Counted from the stretch's first letter, positions 50,928-62,700 are shown. The stretch: 64,000 bases of DNA from Murdochiella vaginalis (GCF_900119705.1 NZ_LT632322.1:682001-746000); one strand, 5' to 3'. Notes: generated from the sequence alone by a model not told the origin. Made by a program: numbers and translations.

Positions 50928-50952
50928 CGCTGATGACAAAGGGGGTGATCGC

Positions 50953-52236
50953 GTGACGTTGACAAAAGAAAACTACATTCCGCGTTTAATCGATAAGAAG
51001 ATCGAAAAATATTTGCGGGTGTTCGGTGCTATCTGTCTGGAAGGACCGAAATGGTGCGGAAAAACGTGGACCGGTCTACATCATGCACAAAGCGTCACCT
51101 ATATGACGGAAAAAAGCCAGCGCAATTTGGCAAAGGTGGATCCAAAATACATTTTCACGGGACAATTTCCGCAATTGATTGATGAATGGCAAGTGGTTCC
51201 GTCGATTTGGGATGCTGTACGACATGAATGCGATAGCGACCATGGAAAAGGAAAATTTATTTTAACCGGTTCGACGACACTGCATACAGATGAGGGGGAA
51301 GAAGAGGTTTTTCATTCCGGAACCGGAAGGATTGCCTCGCTTCGTATGGAACCGATGAGTCTTTATGAGTCCGGAGAATCAACGGGAGAAGCTTCCCTTT
51401 CTGAAATGTTGGAAGGACGCTTGAAAGAGGGTTATGTACGTAAGGTTGAGCTGGACGAATTGGCGCATTACATTGTTCGTGGAGGCTGGCCGGAAAATTT
51501 AACGGTAGCGAAAGAAGACATCGGGATCATTCCGGAAAGCTATCTTTCCGCAATTCTCGAAACAGACATGCATGAGCGTCAAACGAAAGAGAGAAGTCCG
51601 GAGAAGATGCGTATGTTACTTCGTTCCCTTTCGCGAAATGAATCCACCATTGCGGGTATAAATACACTCATCAAAGATATTGAAGAAGTCGAAAATCAGG
51701 AAACACTGATTGAAAGCAGAACGACGCTATCGGATTATTTGGGCGTTTTAGACAGCCTTTATCTTATCGCAAATCAGGAGGCTTTTTCCGTCAACTATCG
51801 ATCCTCTGCAAGAGTCGGGAAAACAGCGAAGCGGCACTTGGTTGATCCCTCGTTATGCTGTGCAAGTTTGCACTTGACGGTAGAGAAATTACTGTATGAC
51901 CATGAAACCTTCGGGTTACTTTTTGAAGCCTTGGTGGAAAGAGACTTGCGAATCTATGCCCAGTATTTAGATGGGCGGTTGTATCATTTTCGGGATAACA
52001 CTTCCGGCGATGAAGTAGATGCGATTATTGAATTTAAAGACGGTCGTTATGCCGCCTTTGAAATTAAGCTTAGCGATGGCAGCATGCAGGAGGCGATAGA
52101 AAGCCTTTGTCGCTTTCAAGAGAATGTCAAGAAAAAGCCGGCATACTTATGCGTTCTTGTCGGTCATGGCGAAGCGGTAATCAAAGATCCCAAAACGGGG
52201 GTCTATGTTGTACCGATTACTTCGTTACAGCCATAA
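50953..52236 (+). CDS. AAA ATPase with DUF4143 domain
   Basis: The 427-residue protein has Walker A GPKWCGKT (31-38), Walker B QLIDEW, a sensor-like FILTGSTT and, at the C-terminus, the DUF4143 region with DEVDAIIEF...FEIKLSD, a pattern resembling a PD-(D/E)XK nuclease core. The GTG start lies behind GGGGGTGATC. These COG1373-type proteins are common, multi-copy and of unclear function; DNA binding or toxin-like roles have been suggested. The gene starts just after the 23-bp array, and base use appears more AT-rich than in neighbours. Confidence 0.85.
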   Translation: MTLTKENYIPRLIDKKIEKYLRVFGAICLEGPKWCGKTWTGLHHAQSVTYMTEKSQRNLAKVDPKYIFTGQFPQLIDEWQVVPSIWDAVRHECDSDHGKGKFILTGSTTLHTDEGEEEVFHSGTGRIASLRMEPMSLYESGESTGEASLSEMLEGRLKEGYVRKVELDELAHYIVRGGWPENLTVAKEDIGIIPESYLSAILETDMHERQTKERSPEKMRMLLRSLSRNESTIAGINTLIKDIEEVENQETLIESRTTLSDYLGVLDSLYLIANQEAFSVNYRSSARVGKTAKRHLVDPSLCCASLHLTVEKLLYDHETFGLLFEALVERDLRIYAQYLDGRLYHFRDNTSGDEVDAIIEFKDGRYAAFEIKLSDGSMQEAIESLCRFQENVKKKPAYLCVLVGHGEAVIKDPKTGVYVVPITSLQP

Positions 52237-52322
52237 CAAAAGAGGAAGATAGCAATCTTTGGGGAATGTCGTTCAGACAAAGAAAGAGAAAGAATTTTTG
52301 AAGAGAGGGGGCGGATAGAAGA

Positions 52323-52978
52323 ATGAAGAGTGAAAAAAATTTCCAATACGGTATCTTTTTCTCGTCGTCGTAGTCGTTCTTGTCGGTGCTTTCCTTGCAA
52401 AAGGATTGTTATCGAAAACCGAAAAACGTCAGAATGAAGACAACACATCGCAGGCGATTGCTTCTGCGGAGGCGAAGTCGGAGGAGACATTCGAAGAAGC
52501 TGTGACGGCGTCCTCTTCCGTACCTAAACAGCAAGAGTCGGAGCAAATGATGACGTTGTCAGCAAGAGCGGTTCTCTCCACAATAAACCTCTTGGAAGTG
52601 CATTATGATCAAGAAGGAAAAAATTTCCTGGTCAAAGTGGAGACTGTCCCTAAACCCGAAATGCTCGGTATGATCGCAAAAAAGCAGGCAAATGGCACGC
52701 TGAAATGTAAAGTGGACGGTACGATCAACACGGAAGGCGGACCGCAAGTTCGTCTAGTCGACAAAGAAGAGAATAGGGAGATCACGTTCTATGGGAACAG
52801 AACGTATGAGATTGCATTGAAAAATCCAACCGCACCGTTTCCTGTAGAGGAGCTCTTTTCGATTAATATCAGTTTTCATTTTAAACAAGACTTGGTTCAG
52901 CCAATCGCAGATTCCTATACTTTTGTGACATCTTTGATTCGTCAGCCGGACGATCCCCTATTCTTTAAAGATTTATAA
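52323..52978 (+). pseudogene. Membrane-anchored small protein interrupted by a frameshift at an A7 tract
   Basis: A TTG at 52406 could start a 190-residue frame, but the same frame upstream encodes an obvious membrane helix (RYLFLVVVVVLVGAFLAKG, about 52349-52405) and then a stop at 52331 with no start codon between. The only good start, the ATG at 52323 behind a G-rich site, is in another frame; a -1 shift at the seven A bases (52333-52339) joins them as MKSEKK-FPIRYLF. The extracytoplasmic part is Glu/Ser-rich then beta-like and is not recognised. It could be a true mutation, phase variation, ribosomal slippage or a sequencing error. Confidence 0.65.
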
Positions 52979-52998
52979 TCCAGTAAAAGGCATAAAGC

Positions 52999-53036
52999 AA
53001 GCACCCGATGTATTCTCGCCGGGTGCTTTGTTTTAT
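52999..53036. terminator. Bidirectional terminator
   Basis: AAGCACCCG / CGGGTGCTT with a 12-nt loop and T-rich flank (TGTTTTATTTT), between convergent genes. Confidence 0.85.
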
Positions 53037-53037
53037 T

Positions 53038-54216
53038 TTACTTTCTCTCCAGATTCAAATGCTTTTCTGCAATGCGCCGATCGGTGTAATCCATCAAAAT
53101 GGTATGCACGGTAGAGAACAGCGGCACAAAGAGGAACATGCCGACAAAACCGAAGCTGGCCGCGCCGACAAGAACGGCGAGAAGTACGAGAATGCCCGGA
53201 AGACCCGTTTGCTGGCCGACAACACGCGGATAAATGACATTGCCTTCCAGCTGTTGTAAGCAGATGAGATAGACGAGATAGGTCGCCGCATGCAAAGGCG
53301 AAATGGTCAGCAACATGAAGGCGCCAAGAAGGCCGGCCAAAAAGGCACCGACGAGCGGAATCAGGGCTCCCATCATCACCATCAGCGAGATCATCAGCGA
53401 ATATTCCAAACCCAGCAAGTTCATGCCCACGTAGTTCATGGTGCCAAGCAGGATGGCTTCCAGGAACTGACCCGTAAAGAAATTATAGAAACTGTCAAAT
53501 GCCGTATAGGAGACGTACATAACGGTATCGGCATGGCGCTCACTGAGAAAGGTGTAGATAATGCGCTTCGCAGCACGACTCAATTTTTCCTTGCTGAGAA
53601 GGGCATAGATGGAAAAAATGAAAGAGACCAGAGACGACATGGTAATGTTCAGCACGGATCCGAGTTGCGTAAGGATATTCTGTGCAAACTGTGAAATCAG
53701 CGTCTGCAGATCCACACCCTTAAAATACGTATTAATGAACTCCTGCAGAGTTAGATTATTTACATTATTAATCACCTGATTGATGGCGTCATTGATGCTT
53801 TCTTTCAACGACCCGAGCCAATCAGCGTTTTGCACAAAGGAACGCGCCGCCCGCAATACGTCCGGAATGGCGCGAATGAAAAGCTGCATAGACGTAATGA
53901 CATTCGGAATGATGACTGCGAAGGTGAGAAATACGAACGCAAAAATGATGGCATACGCGAGTAGCATGGCAAGCGCACGCGTGAGGGTCGGTCCAAAGGG
54001 AAGACGACTGATGAGCGATTCGATGCGCCGCATCGGGATGTTTACAACAAAGGCGATGGACAGACCGATGAGGAAAGGCTGAATCATGCCAAGAATGGTT
54101 AAAAACATACTCCAAAGCACGGGTACGTTGAAAAACAGGAAAGCCAAAGCAATGGCAAAGGCTGCAATCTGCATTCCGATGATGACGATTTTTTTCTGTT
54201 CCTGCGTAAGCTTCAT
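53038..54216 (-). CDS. AI-2E family transporter (PF01594)
   Basis: The 392-residue membrane protein has about eight helices and the family signature near the C-terminus (MMGALIPLVGAFLAGLLGAF, QQLEGNVIYPRVVGQQTGLP). The start is the ATG at 54216 behind AAAGGAAG. The family includes permeases for AI-2 export and Na+/H+ antiport, so the substrate is open. It is monocistronic, with the 52999-53036 terminator downstream. Confidence 0.9.
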   Translation of the reverse strand: MKLTQEQKKIVIIGMQIAAFAIALAFLFFNVPVLWSMFLTILGMIQPFLIGLSIAFVVNIPMRRIESLISRLPFGPTLTRALAMLLAYAIIFAFVFLTFAVIIPNVITSMQLFIRAIPDVLRAARSFVQNADWLGSLKESINDAINQVINNVNNLTLQEFINTYFKGVDLQTLISQFAQNILTQLGSVLNITMSSLVSFIFSIYALLSKEKLSRAAKRIIYTFLSERHADTVMYVSYTAFDSFYNFFTGQFLEAILLGTMNYVGMNLLGLEYSLMISLMVMMGALIPLVGAFLAGLLGAFMLLTISPLHAATYLVYLICLQQLEGNVIYPRVVGQQTGLPGILVLLAVLVGAASFGFVGMFLFVPLFSTVHTILMDYTDRRIAEKHLNLERK

Positions 54217-54292
54217 GTCGACTTCCTTTCTGCCTGACTGTTTCATTCTACCATAGCTTCGAGGCTTTCGTCTGCGTTAAATTGCCATTTTG

Positions 54293-54301
54293 TGCTATTA
54301 T
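54293..54301 (+). promoter_or_regulatory. Extended -10 promoter for the nucleotidyltransferase gene
   Basis: TG at 54293-54294, one base, then TATTAT at 54296-54301; no strong -35. It lies 47 bp before the start codon. Confidence 0.5.
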
Positions 54302-54347
54302 GAAAAGCGTAGAAAAATCAAAGGACAATGGAGCATAAGGGGGAAAC

Positions 54348-55262
54348 ATGAACAACAAACCGATACTATTGGTGCTTGCCGCCGGCATGGGATCACGCTA
54401 CGGCGGATTGAAACAGATCGACCCTTTGGGCCCGACGGGCGAAATCATCATCGACTACTCGATTTTTGATGCGGTTGAGGCCGGCTTCGAGCGTTTTATT
54501 TTTGTCATTAAAGAGGAAAATCGCGAGGCATTTGATGAAGTGCTGACCAATCATTTGCCGAAAGATCTGGAAATTAACATCGTGTATCAGGACCTCGAGG
54601 ACGTGCCCGACGGCTTTACCATTCCGGAAGGACGCGAAAAGCCGTGGGGAACAACGCATGCGATCTGTGCCGCCAAGGATGTTATTGATGCGCCGTTCGC
54701 CGTCATCAATGCGGATGACTACTACGGAAAAGAAGCCTACAAGAAAATTTATGCGTTCCTGACATCCGACAAGATCAAAGAAAACCATCATGCCATGGTG
54801 GGCTTCAAGATCAAGAATACGCTCACCGAGCACGGCTCGGTTTCGCGCGGTGTTTGCGAAGTCGAAAACGGCAGGCTGGTGCAAATCGTGGAACGCACCA
54901 AACTCTTCAAGGAAGGCGACGGCGCACGCTTTGTCGACGAAAACGGCAACGAGCAGCACCTTGCTGGCGAGAATGTCGTTTCGATGAATTTCTGGGGCTT
55001 CCATCCCGCATTTCTGCCGTTCTTACAAAAGGATTTAGAGCGCTTTTTCCGCGAGGATGTTCCGAAGAATCCGTTGAAATCCGAAGCCCTGTTGCCAACG
55101 GCTGTTGGAACGGGACTATCCGAGGGAAAATTGTCTGTTGAGGTCTTAACGACGAATGATACCTGGATGGGCGTAACCTATCATGAGGACAAAGAACCGG
55201 TGATGGCTGGCTTTAAAGCGTTGGTGGATCGCGGGGTGTATCCGTCCCCACTTTGGAAGTAA
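54348..55262 (+). CDS. Sugar-phosphate nucleotidyltransferase
   Basis: The 304-residue protein of the NTP-transferase family has the N-terminal LAAGMGSRYGGLKQIDPLGP nucleotide-binding motif and VINADDYYG with the metal-binding Asp pair. It probably forms an NDP-sugar from a sugar-1-phosphate and NTP. The exact sugar cannot be read from sequence; UTP-glucose-1-phosphate transfer is one option. AAGGGGGAA precedes the ATG. It stands alone between the AI-2E gene and ackA. Confidence 0.85.
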   Translation: MNNKPILLVLAAGMGSRYGGLKQIDPLGPTGEIIIDYSIFDAVEAGFERFIFVIKEENREAFDEVLTNHLPKDLEINIVYQDLEDVPDGFTIPEGREKPWGTTHAICAAKDVIDAPFAVINADDYYGKEAYKKIYAFLTSDKIKENHHAMVGFKIKNTLTEHGSVSRGVCEVENGRLVQIVERTKLFKEGDGARFVDENGNEQHLAGENVVSMNFWGFHPAFLPFLQKDLERFFREDVPKNPLKSEALLPTAVGTGLSEGKLSVEVLTTNDTWMGVTYHEDKEPVMAGFKALVDRGVYPSPLWK

Positions 55263-55383
55263 CATTTCGCGGTAAAGCTGTCGCAAACGTAAATGGCACG
55301 CCTGCGGCAAGCTCATTTCGGCAAAAAAAAGACAGCCTGCCTGCGGCGCACTCGTCGCGGTAAAAAAAACAGAGGAGAAGAGA

Positions 55384-56577
55384 ATGAAAATTTTAGTGAT
55401 CAATTGCGGCAGTTCATCGCTTAAATATCAACTGTTTAACATGGATAACGAAGAAGTGATGGCGAAGGGACTGGTTGAGCGCATCGGCATTGAGGGCTCC
55501 CGCCTGGTGCAGGAAGTGGGCGAGGAGGAATGGACGAATGAGACGGCCATTTCCGACCACAACAAAGCGGTGCATCTTGTGTTCGAGGCCCTCACGGATT
55601 CGAAACATGGCGTCATCAAGGATATGCAGGAAATTGATGCGGTGGGCCATCGCGTGGTTCATGGCGGAGAAAACTTCACGGAGTCCACACTGGTGGATGA
55701 CGATGTGATTGCGGCCATTGAGCAGGTGATTCCCTTCAGCCCCTTGCATAATCCCGCCAACCTGCAAGGTATTAAAGCGGCACAGGAAGCCCTTCCCGGA
55801 AAGCCGAACGTCGCGGTGTTTGATACGGCGTTTCATCAGAGCATGCCGAAGGAAAATTACATGTATGCTCTTCCGTATGACCTCTACGCCGATCACGGCA
55901 TTCGCCGTTACGGATTCCACGGAACTAGCCATTATTTTGTGACGCTGCGCGCATCGGAATTGCTGCATATCCCCGTGGAGAAGCTCAACATCATCTCTTG
56001 CCACCTGGGCAACGGTTCGTCGGTTACGGCGGTCAAAAACGGAAAGAGTTACATCACCTCGATGGGCCAGACGCCGCTTGCCGGTGTACCCATGGGAACG
56101 CGCTGCGGCGACATTGACCCTGCCATTGTGACCTTCCTGCAGACTCGCTTAGGTAAGTCGGCGGAAGAAGTGGATGCCATTCTGAACAAGCAATCCGGCG
56201 TGGCCGGGGTTTCCGGCGTTTCCAGCGACTTCCGTGATCTGGAGAACGCAGCGGAAGAGGGCAATGAACGTGCCCGCCTGGCACTGGACATGTTCCATGC
56301 GCGGGTGCGGGAAACCGTGGCCGGCTATGCGGCGGATCTCGGTCGCGTGGATGCCATCACCTTTACCGGAGGCATCGGCGAAAACGGCGCACACGATCGC
56401 GCTGCCATCTGCAAAGGCTTGGAAATTATGGGCGTCAAGCTGGATGAAGAAATCAATGGTCAGCGCAAACCCAAGGAAAAGAAAATTTCCGCCGCTGACT
56501 CGTCCATTGCGGTCTGGGTCATTCCGACCAACGAAGAACTGATGATTGCACGGGACACCATGCGTCTGTCTCGATAA
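55384..56577 (+). CDS. ackA: Acetate kinase
   Basis: Converts acetyl phosphate and ADP to acetate and ATP, a main energy step of fermentation. The 397-residue protein has NCGSSSLKYQLF at the N-terminus, VGHRVVHGGENFT, YGFHGTSHYFV, CHLGNGSSVTAV and TFTGGIGENGAHDR, all ASKHA/acetate kinase motifs. AGAGGAGAAG precedes the ATG. No phosphotransacetylase gene adjoins it. Confidence 0.97.
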   Translation: MKILVINCGSSSLKYQLFNMDNEEVMAKGLVERIGIEGSRLVQEVGEEEWTNETAISDHNKAVHLVFEALTDSKHGVIKDMQEIDAVGHRVVHGGENFTESTLVDDDVIAAIEQVIPFSPLHNPANLQGIKAAQEALPGKPNVAVFDTAFHQSMPKENYMYALPYDLYADHGIRRYGFHGTSHYFVTLRASELLHIPVEKLNIISCHLGNGSSVTAVKNGKSYITSMGQTPLAGVPMGTRCGDIDPAIVTFLQTRLGKSAEEVDAILNKQSGVAGVSGVSSDFRDLENAAEEGNERARLALDMFHARVRETVAGYAADLGRVDAITFTGGIGENGAHDRAAICKGLEIMGVKLDEEINGQRKPKEKKISAADSSIAVWVIPTNEELMIARDTMRLSR

Positions 56578-56623
56578 AAACACAACTTTCTGTCATGCTG
56601 CATACAACAGGAACGACGGGCTC

Positions 56624-56651
56624 TTGTGTATTTTTGCTATTTGCATACAAT
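56624..56651 (+). promoter_or_regulatory. Possible promoter of the surface protein gene
   Basis: TTGTGT (56624-56629), 16-bp spacer, TACAAT (56646-56651), about 90 bp before the gene. TGCATACAA occurs twice nearby (about 56609 and 56642). Confidence 0.45.
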
Positions 56652-56740
56652 GACAGTGGACGATTTTTGGATCTATCAAGACTTGCAGCTGCACTTGTCG
56701 GCTAGAGAAGGATAGAAGAAAGAACAAACGAGGTGCTTTG

Positions 56741-59700
56741 ATGAAGAATGTGTTTCAACGTTTTTTAACATTTCTGCTTGCATTGGTCTTGATGGTTCCT
56801 ATGCCGTCGACGGCCTTTGCCGCGGAAACCAGTAAATATCAGAACTCCATGGACTTGCAACCGGTGAAGCTTCCGGAAGGAAAAACGACTGCCGAGTTTA
56901 TCGAGAATCCGAAGCAACCGGACCTTTATACGCTGCGAAGTGACTTCAAGGTGGAACGAGATGGCGAGCATGTCATCAACTACCAGCCCTATGTGGCAAC
57001 CGTAGGGGCAGCGGCTACCGATGAGGAAAAAGCAAAGGTAAAAAAGACTATTAAGCTGCCGGATTTCCCGGGCTATGATATGCCAAAAAAGAACAGCGCT
57101 CCACTAGACGATTTTCATATCAACTACGACACAGTGGTGAACGAAGCCAAATCCAATCCCCAGCTCAGTGGAAATGACGAGTATGGAAAGACCTACCAGA
57201 AAACCCAAGACTTTAACTATAACGCGGAAAAGCAAACCATTAACGTCAAGCATGTTTTCCAGGACATCAACGATTTTGATAAATATGGCAACAAACCTGG
57301 GGAGACAGAAGAGACGATAACTCAAGAAGAGGGTAGCGTAGGATCGAAGCTGAAAATCGAACCTTTAGATGCGGATGAAATAAAGGGTTTTGTTCCGGAA
57401 ACTAAGTTTATCGAGGTGCAAGTTCCTTTAAACACCAAGGATTTTACCGTAGAATATCGTTACAACCGTAACCACTTTGACGCTACTTTCGACACCAATG
57501 GGGGTACGGAAGTTCCTTCTCACACTCTGTACTACGGACAGACCATCCCCACTCTCGAGCAAAAAGATATCCCCACGAAAGTGGGAGCCACCTTCCAAGG
57601 CTGGAAGCCTTCGGTGGATCTAACAGATGAAGCGGGAAAGACCTTTAAAAAGGATGAAGTCATTACAGATGCTTCCGGAAAAGCGATTGAAAATCTAAAA
57701 GCGCAGCTAACCATGCCCGCTGAAAACGTCAAATTTACCGCGGTGTGGAAAGATGACCCCACGGCAGATTATGTGGTTCAGTTTTGGACGGAAAAGGCAG
57801 ACTACCCCAAGGGAGCTTCCCTTTTAGAAAAGTACGACTTCGTGGGAACCCATGTGTATAAAGATAAGCCCACCGGTACTCGTCCGGACCTCGCGACAGA
57901 GCCGGTAAAAGGGGTGGAGTTTCCGGATCTGGATCAGGCACGATTAAATAAAATAGGGAACAACGATAGATTTTACCGCAACTACTTCCTTTACCTTAAT
58001 AAATTTTATAAATACAATAAAGATTTAACCGATACAGAAAACGCGGATCCTAACGATTCCAGCTTAGTAAAGGCGGTTTCTTCCAACGGCAAGACGGTCT
58101 ATAACATCTATTACGACCGCCAGGTCTATGACCTGTACTTTACGAAGTCAAATGATAGATCAGAGGGAGCTACTTTCTATCCCGAAATTTGGAGACACGG
58201 TAAAAAGTTAGGCGAGCCGGGAAATCCATACCACTTTAAGGCCCGGTTTAACCAGTTGATGACGGAGTGGCCGGATGACGCCCAGGAAACCAAGGGCTTT
58301 TCTGATGGGAAACAAAGTTTTGGGTGGGGACCAAACTTCGCTGTGAAACAGTGGCAGTACCGCGACACGCCTCCCTACCGGCTATCGGCTGACGAGTTTC
58401 TAGATATGAAAGACTACGAAGACCGAGGCGGTTACACTAACGATCTTGACGCCGGAAATGGCGTCACTCTGCCCGTCAACTGGAAGGCTAACCCGAGAAC
58501 TTTCACTACTCTTTCCTTTGGTATCGAACAACGGGGTCGCGACTCACAAGGAAACCAGCCAATGCCTCACCACATGGACTTTTGGATGGATGGGTTTGAG
58601 CCCGGAGAGACCATCATTGACTACAATCTTTACCGAACCAAGTCGGACACCTCCTCGACAACCTACGGGCACAAATATCCGGTAGTCCAAGGGTTTACCA
58701 AAAAGCGTAATGTGGAAACATCAGAAAAGCTTACCGCGGATGAGATTGACGCCAAGAACGATGAGCGGGAGGCGACAACCCCGTTTCCGAATACAAAAGT
58801 AACCGACGCCTATGGTAACAAAAAAACCCAGGGTAAAATGAGCTTTATGTCCACTTTCTTTAACCGAGCCGATGAATTCGGCGACCCGGACGATGGCAGT
58901 GATGCATTTAAGACAAACGGATATATCAAATTCGAATACGAACGCAATAAATACAAGTTGCGGTTCAACAATGATCCCGCAAAACTCAAGGACGACAGTG
59001 AGTACAACAACACCAATCAGACAGACGTCTTCTACCAAAAACCCTTAAAGGATCTCAATTTAGATAACCCGCAGACCTTAATTGATCTAGGTTTGACGGA
59101 TCTGGTGGAGAAAGATGACAAGGGAAAGGATCGGATTAAGAGACCAGCGGGACTGGCGCCACAAATGGTTTTCAAAGGTTGGGCTCTGGACCCGGCCGGG
59201 CAGAAACTGGTTTGGGAAAACAAGGAAACCATGCCTGCTCACAGCCTGGTCCTCTACGCTAAGTGGGGGGAGCCGGACTATAAGTGGAAGGTTACCTTCG
59301 ACCCCAATGGGGGCAAGTTAGATCCCATTGCAGAGGAGAAGATTACCACCGCCCGCAAGACCATTCGGGAAGGCGATATCGCCGACCAAAAAGAAGTCAC
59401 CTACGCGGTAAAGGGTGAAAACGAAGGGGACAAGCAGGTATTTACTGTTGTGCAGCGGCAAAAACTGGTACAACCGGAGAAACCAACCCGGAATGGCTAT
59501 AGCTTCATGGGGTGGGAGGTCCTGCGCTATAAGAAGGATGCCAACACCGGCAACTACACCGAGGAAGTAGACACTTCTTATCGCGACACCTATGGGGTTC
59601 CGGAGCTGTACTCCTACGGTAATGACGTAGTCAGCCCTATCTACCTGAAAGCCGTTTGGGTCAAAAATGATATGGTGGATGTGCAGGTTTACCATCACTT

Positions 59701-62700
59701 CTTGGACAACGCTTTAGCGATTGATAAGACCGTGACGGAGAATCCTGCTAAAGCAACTATAGGAAATCAGCGTGCCGATAAATATGTGGCTGCCATTGGT
59801 TCTAAGCAAGACGCCAATTGGGTTTTGGCTACCGATGAAGAATTGACAAAGAATACAGACGCAGAAACAAAAAAACTCTATGAGGATTATCAAGAACTAG
59901 CTAAACAGCTTGGTAACCGGGCAACGCAAGGAAACACCTATTTCCAGACGCTTAGGGTAGAACCGAAACAGATTTTAGAAGACGGGAAGTTAGTTGATAA
60001 TCCGAAATTCAAGTACAATGAGTTCCATTTCTTCTATCGTCCATTCCGGACCCGCAATTATAAGGTCAACTATGTGGATGAAAGAGCGAAGGCAGAGTTG
60101 GAGAAGCCGGGCCTTACTGACGCCCAGAAGAAGGACATTATCGACAAATACCGCATCCTCGACCAGGAAGCGGTGACGAGCCTCTGTCGTCATTATGACG
60201 CGCGCAACTACAAGCCGATCAAGGGGTGGAAGCTGACGTCTGCTCCGCAACAGCAGCTTTTCTACGATGTAGAAGAAGATACGAACAAGTTCTTAGGAAT
60301 CAATGGTACCGGTTCTGATGAGATTACCTTCTACTATAAGGATATCCGGGTTATTGAGGTACCGTCAGGCAGTCCTACTCCTCCGGAGGGATACGTCCGT
60401 GTAACCTTTAAGGCCAGTGAGGGTGGATCCTTTGGTAAAGATAAAAGCGGAAAACCGATCAAAGAAATCCATTACGATGTACTGAAGGGACTTAAGTCGG
60501 ATCTGCTTCCGGTTCCTCAGGAATTGAAAAAGGGCGAAGAGCCTGATGAAAATAAACACTATATTACACCGGAAGCAGACAACAATTTTCTAAAGTGGGA
60601 TGACAAGCCGTTATTAGCTAAGGATACAGAACTGAACGATAATTATGTCTTTACCGCAAAGTTTGTACCGTATGTAGTCGAGCAGAAAGACCCGAGCAAG
60701 AAACCGGATGTACCAAAGAATTATATCCAGGTAATTGTAAAGACTACCGACAAGGCAACGGATGCAACAAAGTTTGACAAGACATTCTGGGTAAATCCGA
60801 AAAAGGAAGTAGCAATACCTGTTACAAATCCGGAAGGCAAGAAACCGGATGGCAAAGACTATACCTGGCAGTTTGATAGCTGGAAGAACAACACAACCTC
60901 TAAGGAGTACAAGACAGAGATCAAGGACACCTTTACGGATGGCGTTACAATCGAGGCACATTACGTAGTAAAACCTAAGACTCTGATAGCTGGAGCAAAG
61001 ACAGTAGGTGAAAAAGTCGTTGCAAAAGGTACCCCAATAACGCCGGAGGAACTCGTTACCAACAAATACGACAGTGCTGATCCGAACAACCAGGATAATC
61101 TTCCCGATGGTACAACGTTTAAGTTTGTAGGAACAGTCGATACCAGTACAGCAGGAGAAATCACTGCGAAGGTAGAGATCACGTATCCTAGTGGCGATAA
61201 AGTAACGAAAGAAGTGAAGATTGTCGTCGTAGACGATGTCGTCGAGCAGAAAGACCCGAACAAGAAACCGGATGTACCAAAGAATTATATTAAGGTATTT
61301 GTAAAGACTACCGATAAGGCAACGGATGCCACTGCTTTTGACAAGACCTTCTGGGTAAATCCGGATAAGGAAGTCACAATATCTGTTACAAATCCGGAAG
61401 GCAAGAAACCGGATGGCAAAGACTATACCTGGCAGTTTGATAGCTGGAAGAACAACACAACCTCTAAGGAGTACAGGACAGAGATCAAGGACACCTTTAC
61501 GGATGGCGTTACAATCGAGGCACATTACGTAGTAAAGCCTAAGACTCTGATAGCTGGAGCAAAGACAGTAGGTGAAAAAGTCGTTGCAAAAGGTACCCCA
61601 ATAACGCCGGAGGAACTCGTTACCAACAAATACGACAGTGCTGATCCAAACAACCAGGATAATCTTCCCGATGGTACAACGTTTAAGTTTGTAGGAACCG
61701 TCGATACCAGTACAGCAGGAGAAATCACTGCGAAGGTAGAGATCACGTATCCAAATGGCGACAAAGTAACGAAAGAAGTGAAGATTGTCGTAGTAGAGGA
61801 TGTCGTCGAGCAGAAAGAACCGAACAAGAAGCCGGATGTACCGGAGAATTATATTAAGGTATTTGTAAAGACTACAGACAAGGCAACAGATGCAACAAAG
61901 TTTGACAAGACCTTCTGGGTAAATCCGGATAAGGAAGTCACAATATCTGTTGCAAATCCGGAAGGCAAGAAAGAGGCTGGCAAAGATTATACCTGGAAGT
62001 TTGATCACTGGAAGAACAAGACAACCTCTAAGGATTACACGACAGAGATCAAGGATACCTTTACGGATGGCGTTACCATTGAGGCACACTACGTAGTCGA
62101 GATTGCAAAGATAGTGGAACCTTTAAAGACGACGCAGATCGATATCCCGAAAGGCAAGACCATAACAAAAGAGGATCTGAGTAAGCGGATCACTCCGCAG
62201 GAGGGAAAAGAAATTGCTTCCATCGAGGTTGTGGAAGAGCCCGATGTGAAAAACGTCGGCAATACAAGCGCCAAAGTCATTGTCACGTACACGGACGGCA
62301 CGACCCAAGGCACCGCAGAGGCGCCGGTTGTCATTCCGGTTGTTGTGCACGAGCCGATTCTTCCTGCGGCTGAAAACGGAGCAAAACCGGAAGGTGCGCT
62401 TGACAACTATGTCAAAGTCGCATTTGAGGCCGGGGAAGGTGGAACAGTAGCAGGAACGTTGCTCTACTATGTCAGCCCGGAAGTCGAAGTGGATATGACG
62501 GAAGTAGCAGCGAAGGTCACCAAAACACCGGCCGTCGGTTACCATACCAATGGGGAACAATGGACAAATGAGAATGAAAAGACGCTGAAAGCGACATTCA
62601 CCGATTCCCTAACGACATTTGTCTTCCAGTTTGACAAATCGCCGGATATCGTGGAGAAAACGGATGCTTCTCCGGATAAGCCGGAGGGCTATGTCACCGT

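Noticed and set aside
50953-52978. Complete insertion sequence around the DUF4143 gene
   Set aside because: No transposase gene, paired terminal inverted repeats or target duplication could be seen; only the one-sided 23-bp array hints at it.
60614-62089. Minus-strand ORF of 491 residues
   Set aside because: Antisense shadow of the surface protein repeats; the apparent repeats mirror the sense repeats and no ribosome site is present.
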